Positions 52,497 to 61,281 of a stretch of 62,676 bases of DNA are shown here, in pieces. Position 1 is the stretch's first letter; each line of letters opens with the position of its first letter. This DNA is from an uncultured Mucilaginibacter sp. (GTDB lineage: Bacteria; Bacteroidota; Bacteroidia; Sphingobacteriales; Sphingobacteriaceae), in NCBI GenBank assembly GCA_913775265.1, contig CAJYJH010000029.1, forward strand, positions 1-62,676, read 5' to 3'. Position numbers and translations under genes: made by a program. The notes below the pieces were generated by a model. That model saw only the letters and a program-made list of their open reading frames with translations. It searched no databases and had not been told where the DNA came from.

Positions 52497-53792
52497 ATGC
52501 TCAATAATAGTGTTAAACCCAAGGCCATACAGTATAATTTGGAGGCTCTGCGGGGCGCCTGTGCTTTTTTTGTGGTGATATACCATGTGGTGCTGCACAA
52601 TCAATACGTCGATCCGGCATACTTTCCGCAGTGGATGAAGTTTTTTAACATTTCGGGCCATTTTTGCGTGCTGATATTTTTTGTGCTGTCGGGTTATGTA
52701 ATTGGTATCAGTAACCCGGGCAAACTAACGGGCAACAAAATAGTACCCTATTTAAAAAAGAGGTTCATACGCATCTATCCCATCTATTTTATCTGCCTCA
52801 CGGTTGCGCTGTTGTTTGCCATACCCTACCCGGCCGGGGTTATTTTGCATAATTACACCATGCTGCAAGGCGCGGCAAGCCCCGTGATATGGGAAAACAA
52901 CCCCATCTGGTCGCTCAATTACGAAATCGTGTATTACCTTACCTTCATCCCGCTTTCTTACTTCGGGGTGCGGCCTGCTGCGGCGTTGTGCGGCGCGCTG
53001 GTTTTCGGGCTGGCGGCCTACTTACTGCACCCGGCCATTAATGCACCCATCCTGTCGGCGTATGGTTACGGGTTTGCCTTTTGGGCTATCGGTTGGTGCA
53101 TGGCGGCTTATTTAAAGCCTTCGGCACAGGCACCAAGGTTTCAGCAAATGCTGGGCGGTATTTTTTTGTTGCTGAGCCAGCCGGTTATTGTGGTGTTTTA
53201 CTACCCGTTTAAATTACTGAGCAAACTGCTGCATAACCCACTCCATTTCGGTGATAAAGTTTACTGGGCCGAAACCATGGTAACGCTTGATGACTTTGCC
53301 ATGCTGCCTTACTGTATATGGCTGGTAGCGCTGTTTTCGGGACTGGCGCTGCGGTACTATAAAGCCTTTACTGCTGTATTGTTTGCCGCCCCGGCAATAT
53401 CTATTGCGCTGCTGTTTAAAAACCAGGGCGGGGCAGCCAATTTTATGCAGCAGCTGTGGCCGGTGCTATGCTATGTAATTAGCCTGCTGCTTTATTTTGG
53501 GCCGCAACAGTGGTTTGCGCGTGGCAGTAACTGGCTTATTAACCGGGGCATCAAATTGGGCGCTATATCGTATGGTTTGTATGTGATCCATTTTCCGCTG
53601 ATGGTAATTTTTAGTAAAACAAGTATTTTGAGCGGATCAGTATTCACCTTTACCCTGAGGCTTACCTTGTATATAACGGCGTGCCTGGCCGCAGCCTACG
53701 TGCTCGAAAAACGGATACAACCCCGCGTTGGTGGCTGGTTGCGCCAATGGATGCTGCCAGCGCCCGAGGCACCGGGCAAATCATCGGTTTAA
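52497..53792 (+). CDS. Acyltransferase family 3 membrane protein
   Basis: 431 aa, about ten membrane helices. The family start is visible: LEALRGACAFFVVIYHVVLH (Arg and His of the acyltransferase-3 active region), ISGHFCVLIFFVLSGYVIG, RFIRIYPIYF and IWSLNYEIVYYL. It transfers acetyl or another acyl group from the cytoplasm to an extracytoplasmic glycan such as O-antigen. Only member of the local array on the plus strand; its C-terminal half is clearly paralogous to the decayed copy at 53915-54565. Confidence 0.92.
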   Translation: MLNNSVKPKAIQYNLEALRGACAFFVVIYHVVLHNQYVDPAYFPQWMKFFNISGHFCVLIFFVLSGYVIGISNPGKLTGNKIVPYLKKRFIRIYPIYFICLTVALLFAIPYPAGVILHNYTMLQGAASPVIWENNPIWSLNYEIVYYLTFIPLSYFGVRPAAALCGALVFGLAAYLLHPAINAPILSAYGYGFAFWAIGWCMAAYLKPSAQAPRFQQMLGGIFLLLSQPVIVVFYYPFKLLSKLLHNPLHFGDKVYWAETMVTLDDFAMLPYCIWLVALFSGLALRYYKAFTAVLFAAPAISIALLFKNQGGAANFMQQLWPVLCYVISLLLYFGPQQWFARGSNWLINRGIKLGAISYGLYVIHFPLMVIFSKTSILSGSVFTFTLRLTLYITACLAAAYVLEKRIQPRVGGWLRQWMLPAPEAPGKSSV

Positions 53793-53802
53793 TATCCCTT
53801 AC

Positions 53803-53836
53803 AAAAAAAGAGCTGCCCGGCTATACCGGGCAGCTC
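53803..53836 (-). terminator. Intrinsic terminator for leftward transcripts of the acyltransferase array
   Basis: Stem GAGCTGCCCGG / CCGGGCAGCTC, 11 perfect pairs, 5-base loop, followed on the minus strand by seven T (53809-53803). It ends leftward transcription from the array; the plus-strand acyltransferase stop is 10 bases before. Confidence 0.87.
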
Positions 53837-53914
53837 CATATTTAAAACCAGCAAACTATTATTATTGCAGCGCAACCATGGGGTGCAACCCGTGTGGCAT
53901 GCCGTGCGCAGCAC

Positions 53915-54565
53915 TTATACCTGTGCCCGCAACCGGCGCAACTGCCTGACCAGTAAATTTGGCCGGTGTTTGGGTATTTCGGGCATCATCAGGTTGCGCA
54001 ACCTGGCCGAGGCCCACACCTGGAACCTTTTCTCGAGCACAAAGGCAAACAACAAGCTTAAGGCGATGTACAACACAAACCTTACAGCGTAACTTGCGCC
54101 CGTGCCACTAAAAAAGGAAACTTTACCGAAGATAACCAGCAACGGAAAGTGAAAAATGTACAAGCCATACGATACCGTGCCCAGCTTTACGCAGGTATTG
54201 ATCACCTTTTTGCTCACGCCCTCAAACCAGTGTGCAGGGCCGTAGTATAATAGCAAACTGATACTGTAAGCAATTACCGATAATATTTTTACGTCGAGAT
54301 CTTTTACCTGGTTTAAGTGCGATAGCAGCTGCACAATGGCCAGTACAGGCAGCAGCCAGCAGGCCATTATCCAATATTTTTTACCCTTAAACTTGATACC
54401 GGCAAACAGCACTACCAGCAACAGGCAGTACGGAATGTCAAACAGATCAATAAATGATACCATCCTCCTGAAACCGTCTACCGCCTCGGGGAAACTAAAA
54501 TCGGTATGTATTTTTGAAAACAGCGCCCTGTCGGCCAGGTAATACGGGATGGACAGCAAAGCGTG
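53915..54565 (-). pseudogene. C-terminal fragment of an acyltransferase-3 gene
   Basis: Encodes only the last half (about 210 aa) of an acyltransferase: FDIPYCLLLVVLFAGIKF, SISLLLYYGPAHWFEG, KLGTVSYGLYIFHFPLLVIF and FVLEKRFQVWASARLR, each lining up with the C-terminal half of the 52497-53792 protein. No ATG; the frame is closed by TAA at 54566. The catalytic N-terminal half is missing. It adjoins, out of frame, a truncated SGNH hydrolase, so a deletion seems to have fused two neighbouring genes. Confidence 0.8.
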
Positions 54566-54959
54566 TTAACAATGGCTACAATGTTTTTGATAGTATTGTT
54601 GCGGTTTACCTGGTAAAGAAAATCGTTGATGCCTACCAGGTTAAAAACGGTGTTTGGTATATTAAATCCGCGAACCGACTTTAATACATCGGCTGACGCA
54701 CTACCCGAAATACCCCTGTTTTTAATGTGCAGGGTCGAAAACATCTCGTTCAGTGGATAAAGATCGGTCATGCTATCACCAATAAACAGCACATCTGTTT
54801 TGGCAATGGGCAGGCCGGTATACAAGTGACGTTTGTTATCAAAACCTGCATACTTGTTATAGTAAGTGTAGTAATCGAATCGTTTACCGGTTTGGCTTTC
54901 GGCTGCGCTAGCCCTTGTCCACGTCTCAGCCAGCGGTAGGAACACCCCGTAATTAGCAA
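54566..54959 (-). pseudogene. Truncated and frameshifted SGNH-hydrolase gene
   Basis: A paralogue of the intact SGNH gene at 56338-57063: PIAKTDVLFIGDSMTDLYPL, NRGISGSASADVLKSVRGF and VGINDFLYQV match closely. The piece KPVNDSITTL lies in another frame (about 54880), showing a frameshift; the signal anchor is missing and the C-terminus with the catalytic Asp-His is lost at the fusion to the acyltransferase fragment. Its codons are GC-richer than those of the intact copy, so the two are old duplicates. Confidence 0.8.
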
Positions 54960-54969
54960 ATATTGAACC

Positions 54970-56064
54970 TCACTTTAAGATTGGTAGGTGCGGTGATTTA
55001 CGAATTAATTTATTGCCCAATTTTTGCATAGGTTTTTCAATGAAGTATGTTGTTGTGTTGGCAAGTGCAATCGACCCAATAAGAACAATTATAAACCAGA
55101 TTAGCATCCATAGGTAGTTATGAGCGGCAACGAACCTTTCAGGCAAATGCAGATATTCAACAATAAAAGATATTACTGCAAAATGGCATAAATAGATGCT
55201 GTAGCTGATGTTACCAACGTATATAATTGCCTTAGATAGAAAGTTATTATGGTTAATATATTTTAAACCTACTGAAACCGCAAAAAATATTGCACCTACC
55301 TTAACATTGGCAATAACACCAATTTGATGCTTAATATAATCGAATATCAACAAGACTGCAAGCAGTGCAAAAGAATACCATGCTACTTGCTTATCCCCTT
55401 TAACAATATAGAAATAAAATATAATACCTAAAACAAAAACAGGCAAGTGATAAGGCAGGTAGAAAGTCAAATACTGATCAAATATAAATCCGTTGGCAAT
55501 TGCCAAATACCTGTAGGCAAGCTTATCGCAAAGTATCTTGATAATCAATGAGGCTGACAAAAAAAGCACCGCTCTATTCGCGTTTTTCAAAAGCAGATAT
55601 AATGCGGGAACAATCGCATAGAACAGCATTTCCAAGCCAATAGACCAGCCACCTGGAACAACAGAGTTCATGTATGTTGGACTGAATCCATGTGTGAAGC
55701 TAATATTCATTAATATTCCCTTAGTCGTAATCGGCAGCCCACCGGACCAGTAGTTTGGGCCAAGTCCATTGTAGTACAAATAGTAAATGATTGCTAGATA
55801 ATATAATGGAGCAATGCGAAAAAATCGCCGGATAAAGAAGTTCAAGTTTGGCGTGTTTTCCTTATGATACCTACTCTGGTAACTATTGAATATAGTGAAG
55901 GCACTCGCGAAAAAGAAAAGTTGCACACCGTAATGCCCAGCAATAAAAAATTCCCCTATTTCTTTAGGTATCCACACTGCACCGAAACTGTTATACACAT
56001 GTACTAAAACTACCATCAACACAGCAACACCGCGCATTACATCAATATAAGGGTACTTATGCAT
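54970..56064 (-). CDS. Acyltransferase family 3 membrane protein
   Basis: 364 aa with about ten helices. MHKYPYIDVMRGVAVLMVVLVHVYNSF carries the conserved Arg and His; HYGVQLFFFASAFTIFNSY, FFIRRFFRIAPLYYL and GGWSIGLEMLFYAIVP follow. Acetylates or acylates a surface glycan. It lies downstream of the SGNH gene 56338-57063, forming an SGNH-acyltransferase pair; in OafB/OatA-type enzymes these two domains are fused. AT-rich, unlike the housekeeping genes. Confidence 0.92.
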   Translation of the reverse strand: MHKYPYIDVMRGVAVLMVVLVHVYNSFGAVWIPKEIGEFFIAGHYGVQLFFFASAFTIFNSYQSRYHKENTPNLNFFIRRFFRIAPLYYLAIIYYLYYNGLGPNYWSGGLPITTKGILMNISFTHGFSPTYMNSVVPGGWSIGLEMLFYAIVPALYLLLKNANRAVLFLSASLIIKILCDKLAYRYLAIANGFIFDQYLTFYLPYHLPVFVLGIIFYFYIVKGDKQVAWYSFALLAVLLIFDYIKHQIGVIANVKVGAIFFAVSVGLKYINHNNFLSKAIIYVGNISYSIYLCHFAVISFIVEYLHLPERFVAAHNYLWMLIWFIIVLIGSIALANTTTYFIEKPMQKLGNKLIRKSPHLPILK

Positions 56065-56337
56065 GTATCAATTTTTTTTACTTAAGAGGAATACTATAGA
56101 ACAAGCCTCAGTCCTGTAAATTGGTGCGCCATTATACTCTATTTGTTTTAAAGCATTGGGCACCGCCTACTTTTATATTAAAGATCAAATATATGTATTA
56201 CAACTTCTGCGTTTACGAGGTCAGAGTGAATTTAGTTATCACTGGTTGGTTAGTAATGCTTAATATAAGCACGTTGCAACCATTTAAAAGTCGAAGTGAG
56301 GCGGTTATTTGTAAAGCGGTTGGTAGTATAAAAAGGA

Positions 56338-57063
56338 TTATTTACTTAAAAGTGCTTGTTGTGGTATGTATTCCCGTATGTTATCTCGCCACACTTTGAA
56401 TCCTTCATCCGACAAATGAACACCGTCAACTGTATATAGCTTGGCAATTTGGCCGTTTTTCAAAAAGTACGGGAATAAATTGACGTAAGTAGCATTATGC
56501 TGCTTACTCAAAGCTTTAACATGGTCGTTAAAGATGGCGACCTTTTCCGTCATCTTTCTATCGCTTACTGGCAAAACCGATTGTATATAAACTTTCACGC
56601 TTGGGTTTTTTGCATGAAGTAATTCGATGATCTTTTCAATATTTTTGAAAGTGGTATCTTGCTTAACTGAGTAAAAGAAATCATTAACACCAACCATTAA
56701 AAAAACAGTATTCGGTATATCAAAACCCCGGACAGACTTTAAAACGTCACCTGAAGCACTGCCTGAAATACCCCTATTCTTAATGTTCATGGTCGAGAAC
56801 ATTTCATTTATTGGAAATTGTTCGGTCATGCTGTCGCCGATAAAGAGCACATCAGTTTTGGCAATCGGCAGTAGGGCATATATGCTCCGTTTAATATCAA
56901 AGAATCTATACTTGTTATATACTAAAGTAGTTATAGAATCATTTACCGGAACAGGTAATGGTTTTTCAGCTGCGCCAGAACTGTAATAGATACGTTTTCC
57001 AACAAAAAAAACGACAAACGCTAGGTTTAGTACAAGTGATGCAGGCAGTAGGAATTTCTTCAT
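56338..57063 (-). CDS. SGNH/GDSL hydrolase with N-terminal membrane anchor
   Basis: 241 aa. Signal anchor LLPASLVLNLAFVVFFVGK, then SGNH blocks: block I FIGDSMT with catalytic S78, block II NRGISGS (Gly), block III GVNDFF with Asn127, block V DGVHLSDEGF with D213 and H216. Complete catalytic set. Periplasmic esterase or acyl-transferring domain working with the neighbouring acyltransferase, e.g. as the transfer half of an O-acetylation system. Intact paralogue of the decayed copy at 54566-54959. Confidence 0.9.
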   Translation of the reverse strand: MKKFLLPASLVLNLAFVVFFVGKRIYYSSGAAEKPLPVPVNDSITTLVYNKYRFFDIKRSIYALLPIAKTDVLFIGDSMTEQFPINEMFSTMNIKNRGISGSASGDVLKSVRGFDIPNTVFLMVGVNDFFYSVKQDTTFKNIEKIIELLHAKNPSVKVYIQSVLPVSDRKMTEKVAIFNDHVKALSKQHNATYVNLFPYFLKNGQIAKLYTVDGVHLSDEGFKVWRDNIREYIPQQALLSK

Positions 57064-57119
57064 GAATGTTTAAATTGCCTAAAGCTACGTTATTTAATTA
57101 AATCAGTAAAAGCCAATTG

Positions 57120-57293
57120 TTATTTAGCCAATACTCTCGCTTTTTTAGCAACAAAAGTAGACAAGCAATTTAGGCATTGAAATCGGCGGAGCGGTATAAA
57201 ACCTAAAAACTTTTTCATCAGTGGAGATCGGTGCACCCTATGGATATGATTAGATTTGCAACGAGGACAACAAATTTGGGCAGATGGGCTCAT
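57120..57293 (-). CDS. Small zinc-ribbon protein, 57 aa
   Basis: From ATG 57293 (MSPSAQICCP); the TTG at 57323 is rejected. Two CxxC knuckles, CPRC and CLNC, separated by 32 residues containing HRVHRSPLMKKFLGFIPLRR, then a basic tail. Short zinc-ribbon proteins of this pattern turn up beside polysaccharide genes; function unknown. It sits between two SGNH-acyltransferase pairs. Confidence 0.65.
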   Translation of the reverse strand: MSPSAQICCPRCKSNHIHRVHRSPLMKKFLGFIPLRRFQCLNCLSTFVAKKARVLAK

Positions 57294-57439
57294 ATTTGAT
57301 AATAGTAGATATATATTTCTCAAATATACTTAATGATTTGTGCCTTTTGGTTAACTTTTTTTTATTTTTATTCAATATTCAATATCGCTGAAATTAAAAG
57401 CTAATGCTCTAAGTCGCCCAATATTAAAGCCTTGCCTTC

Positions 57440-58525
57440 TTAATTATCAGCTGTGATTAAACGCTTCTGTCTCCTATGTTCAATTGCGTTACTTATAAAC
57501 TTAATCATCATAGAGCTCAAAGCAATTGTAAAAAATAACGTTAATAAGTCTCGGTGCCAGAAAATACTCAGCCCGGCTAGAGCGTTGATAACGATTAAAT
57601 GCGTTAGGTAAATTGGATAACTTAATTCACCGATAAACTTATCGCGTTTGAACGATTTAGTGTAGTTAAATAAATAGGGCATTGACACGAAAATGACTAG
57701 AAGATAAATTAAGTCAGCGTGCCGAAATTGTAATTTTGAAGCAAAAATTGTAATACAACCTACAAACAAATACAATCCCAATCCTATGAATTTAGGTATA
57801 ATTGTTTTTTTTACATATTTGTTATATACCAAGAAAGCAAGTGTACCGGCTAAAAAATACCCAAGCTCGAACGGGAAAAATCTGTAAGACCATGGATCGT
57901 TGCCAAATCCAATTGAGTTTCCGTAAAATTTAAGCCCAAAGGATATTATCATAATTGTAGCAATTACCCATGGTTTTCTTCTAACAATGAAAGGAGCGAC
58001 AAGGTAAAACATTAGCTCAAGTGCAACACTCCAAGCCTGTTGAACGAGCATAAATTGTAAAACAAAAGGTTTTGACTCGTGGAAATCTCGAGTGAAATAA
58101 AAATTCCCAGTATTTAAGTTCACCCCTAAATACATAACCAAATCCTGAAAAAAAATAAGTACATTTCCAATAATAACGATCAGCCAACTTGTAAAACTCA
58201 ATTTATCACCATAGCCGGTTAGTGTAGATGTGTTATCAATGAATGCGTGTATATTATAATTTGGGATTATCAATGAGACGACGATTGTTAAAATCAAAGC
58301 TAGCCAGTACAATGGGAAAATACGCAAAAACCTATTGCTTATGAACAACCAATAAGAGCCATTAGCACCTACATACTTTTGGCGTAGGATCATGCCAATG
58401 TAAAACCCACTAATCATAAAAAAAGCCTCCACAGCTAACGGCCCTCCAACGAACTCCAAACCATGAAATGGTTGACTGTGCGCTATGATTACGGAAACGG
58501 CTAATAGAAATCTTAATAGTCCCAT
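57440..58525 (-). CDS. Acyltransferase family 3 membrane protein
   Basis: 361 aa from ATG 58525 (MGLLRFLLAVSVIIAHSQPF, Arg and His of the family). AVEAFFMISGFYIGMIL, FISNRFLRIFPLYWLAL and VQQAWSVALELMFYLVAP follow; ten helices. Acylates an extracytoplasmic sugar. Follows the SGNH lipoprotein gene by 51 bases, forming another SGNH-acyltransferase pair. Low GC content suggests acquisition. Confidence 0.92.
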   Translation of the reverse strand: MGLLRFLLAVSVIIAHSQPFHGLEFVGGPLAVEAFFMISGFYIGMILRQKYVGANGSYWLFISNRFLRIFPLYWLALILTIVVSLIIPNYNIHAFIDNTSTLTGYGDKLSFTSWLIVIIGNVLIFFQDLVMYLGVNLNTGNFYFTRDFHESKPFVLQFMLVQQAWSVALELMFYLVAPFIVRRKPWVIATIMIISFGLKFYGNSIGFGNDPWSYRFFPFELGYFLAGTLAFLVYNKYVKKTIIPKFIGLGLYLFVGCITIFASKLQFRHADLIYLLVIFVSMPYLFNYTKSFKRDKFIGELSYPIYLTHLIVINALAGLSIFWHRDLLTLFFTIALSSMMIKFISNAIEHRRQKRLITADN

Positions 58526-58576
58526 CAAATATATTTTATAAAAGAAGCAAGCTTAGTATTTGTTGTGAAGGTTAAA

Positions 58577-59353
58577 TTATTTTTTCAATGTTTGATTTAT
58601 ACAATCCGCTGTCATTTTAGCTAGTTGTTCATAGCCTTTATTATTGGGATGTACACCGTTAAGGCCATCAACATCATCTTGGTTAAAAGCATATCCTTTA
58701 GGCGCTTCATCACTATAAAGGTCCGGGTAACTTTTAAAACTAAGTACTTTATCGGCACCAATGATTGAAGGGTTGTTGATTATTAAACTATTATATCTTT
58801 TACGGAAAGCGTTTCCATTAGGTTTTGCAAACTTACCTTCAACGCGGGTTAGTGGATAACCCAATATAGTTAATCTACCCTTAATGCTTTTTACATTACG
58901 TATACGCTTTGATATGGAATTTATATTCATTACGAGCGTATCAACGGACGTGCTATCATTTACATTTTCTGCAGCCTGATCATTGGTACCAAAAGCGCTG
59001 CAATAAATTATCTTTTTATAGCCAACCCCGCCCTCCTGGAGCCTTTTAACAACAACATTTAATTCATCACTATTTTTATACCATGCTGAAGTTTGACCAG
59101 GGAAGCCAAACATATAGTATTCAAAATTAAAATCGTTTCTTTCGTCCAGCAAATGTTCTAATTGCTTCTGCCATGTGTAATCACCCTGCCGCTGTCTGCC
59201 TTTGAAAAAGTCGGCAGAGCTGGATGTGCCCTCGCTCCCTATGCCGTAAACAAAACTATCACCGATAATAACTACCGCGACTTTATCGCGGCGCTGACAA
59301 GAAGATAGCAATAACGTTGTATAACAAACCAAAAGGCTTAGGGTAAATTTCAT
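58577..59353 (-). CDS. SGNH hydrolase lipoprotein
   Basis: 258 aa from ATG 59353. Lipoprotein signal with lipobox LSSC (Cys19). Block I VVIIGDSFVYGIG with S33, block III FGTNDQAAE, C-terminal NGVHPNNKGYEQLA where the usual Asp three residues before His is Asn, so the triad may be incomplete or supplied differently. Outer-membrane or periplasmic esterase paired with the following acyltransferase. Family otherwise like GDSL esterases/TAP. Confidence 0.86.
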   Translation of the reverse strand: MKFTLSLLVCYTTLLLSSCQRRDKVAVVIIGDSFVYGIGSEGTSSSADFFKGRQRQGDYTWQKQLEHLLDERNDFNFEYYMFGFPGQTSAWYKNSDELNVVVKRLQEGGVGYKKIIYCSAFGTNDQAAENVNDSTSVDTLVMNINSISKRIRNVKSIKGRLTILGYPLTRVEGKFAKPNGNAFRKRYNSLIINNPSIIGADKVLSFKSYPDLYSDEAPKGYAFNQDDVDGLNGVHPNNKGYEQLAKMTADCINQTLKK

Positions 59354-59834
59354 AAGTGCCAAAGGTATTTAAAATGTCATATTTAATAACAAGTTAAATC
59401 AGATTTTCGCGCAAAATAAATAACATTGCTTATACATAAACACCTTTTAGTTCTATCGCTTGCCGTGGCATGATTATATTACATATTAAAGCGATTACAA
59501 ATTCGACTTTGCTAATAATAATGTAAATATTGAGCGGTAAAGCTAATCAAATTCTAATACTATACTGCATTAAGTTACAATTAGGATAAATGCATAAAGC
59601 GTAACGTAAGTTTTATCTTATTTAATATTGGTAGATGGAAGGTTTATAAAAGCACCTTTTTTAAGTTATAAATGTAATTCGTAGAATTCTCCTTGCAACG
59701 CCATTTTTTAAAAGATAAGTTATTAGATAATAGATGGAGACTTTGCATAGACCATACAAAATCTCCATTACAATCCAATTATTTTATAAAAACAAACAAT
59801 ATATTTTTAATTATTGACATCAGGATTTTTCAAC
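59354..59834 (-). terminator. AT-rich intergenic region with terminator of the Ig-domain operon
   Basis: On the minus strand ATGGAGATTTTG(11)CAAAGTCTCCAT (59768-59734) forms a 12-bp stem with one G-U pair, then TCTATTATC. The remaining 480-base stretch is about three-quarters A/T and has no gene; it should hold the promoter for the SGNH/acyltransferase genes to the left. Confidence 0.55.
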
Positions 59835-61280
59835 TCAAATATTAGAAGGTTTCCTCTTAATAGATAAATTTCCCAAATCTAAAACATTCATCATTACAGG
59901 AATAAGCATGTCTGCTATGTGGCGATGACCTTTACTATCAAAGTGAATACCATCATAAACCCAAGTGTTATCCCAGCCGATTGACGGATCAATTTTTTGA
60001 TCATTTGGAAAATCTGTTAAAATTAAATTCTTTAAGTCACTCTGTAAATAGGAATTTTCAGGAGCTGGTAAAATGTGTATTACTTTTATGCCCGCGTTAA
60101 CAAAAGAGTTTCGCATAAATAATAAGTCGGATCCGACGGAACTCGAGTCACTTGAATAATTATTTCTTCCAATAAACATAGTAATTAGTTTGGGTTTTAA
60201 AGCGATTATTGAGTCGACTGACTTTACTTGCTCAATTGTTCTATCACCGTTTCCTGCCCAGCCGTCAACACTCAAGCCCAAAAAGTTTGCTACGTATTCC
60301 CAATATCGCTCACCTGATTTAGTAACTCCTAATCCATAAGATTTACTGTCACCAATAACAATCCAATCCGAATTAATATGACTCTGCCTACTTACATAAA
60401 CCTTTGAAATCTGTGCAAATGCACCTCCTGCAAAAATTGAAGGTCGCGATGTATTCGCTTGTAAAAAGGTCTTATTGTAAAAGTCGACAGATGAACTTAA
60501 CGACACTTCAGTTCCCTTAGTTATATTTTTACATATCCCTACAACTACGCCGGGTAATGATTTATATATCAAATGCAATTTATCATTGATAGATATATCC
60601 AAGGTTTGATTCGAGTTAAACGTTCCGTTACCTACTACTCCACTTTCTAAAATAATATTGACATAGCTACTGATATTGTACCATGGATTAGTACTTTTTT
60701 TACCGATTGCTATTGAGCCGATTTTGTTCTTAGCAATAAATTCAATACCTATGGTCATTTTCTCGTCGGCATCCTCGATGTCACCGATAAAAATACCATC
60801 TTGTATATTGTAAGCCTGACCGCCGGATAACTGTATCGTGTTGCCCGAATTGACAAAACTAATTGATCCAAACTTTTGAAAATCAGTTAGTTGAGGTTCA
60901 TTATTCTCATAGATAACACCGATTTCTTCGCTGCCTAAGCTTGTTACTGATATATTTATCGGACCGCTCTTTGTGACGCCGTAATCATTCTCTAGAATCC
61001 ACTCGTAAATTCCAGAATCTATCTTGCTGATTTTTATAAAATCGAAGGATTCATCATTTTCATCAAAGAAGACATCATCTTTGAACAAAGAAATTTTTGG
61101 TTTGGGATTACCGCTAAACTCTATTTTTAACTCTATATTTTCGCCCACCTTAATTGTTGGAGGAATTGATTTTATCGATAAAATTCGAGGCCTGCTCCCA
61201 ATATTATCCGGTGGCAAACTTGCAACAAAAGCTTTCTGCATAGAAGCCAGGCGTAAGAACTTGAGGAATGCAACGCTCAT
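59835..61280 (-). CDS. Ig-like and SGNH-hydrolase domain protein, possible phage tail-tip protein
   Basis: 481 aa. N-terminal Ig-like domain (about 40-115: IKVGENIELKIEFSGNPKPK, SGIYEWILENDYGV), a central lectin-like beta-sandwich (about 130-300) and a C-terminal SGNH domain: WIVIGDSKSYGLG (Ser), MFIGRNNYSS (Asn), DGIHFDSKGHRHIADML (Asp, His). No signal peptide. Starts one base after the stop of the Ig-domain gene upstream, so it is in the same operon. An esterase domain on an Ig-decorated protein fits a tail-fibre or tail-tip enzyme that deacylates host surface glycan. Capsular or S-layer protein is the alternative. Confidence 0.7.
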   Translation of the reverse strand: MSVAFLKFLRLASMQKAFVASLPPDNIGSRPRILSIKSIPPTIKVGENIELKIEFSGNPKPKISLFKDDVFFDENDESFDFIKISKIDSGIYEWILENDYGVTKSGPINISVTSLGSEEIGVIYENNEPQLTDFQKFGSISFVNSGNTIQLSGGQAYNIQDGIFIGDIEDADEKMTIGIEFIAKNKIGSIAIGKKSTNPWYNISSYVNIILESGVVGNGTFNSNQTLDISINDKLHLIYKSLPGVVVGICKNITKGTEVSLSSSVDFYNKTFLQANTSRPSIFAGGAFAQISKVYVSRQSHINSDWIVIGDSKSYGLGVTKSGERYWEYVANFLGLSVDGWAGNGDRTIEQVKSVDSIIALKPKLITMFIGRNNYSSDSSSVGSDLLFMRNSFVNAGIKVIHILPAPENSYLQSDLKNLILTDFPNDQKIDPSIGWDNTWVYDGIHFDSKGHRHIADMLIPVMMNVLDLGNLSIKRKPSNI

Positions 61281-61281
61281 T

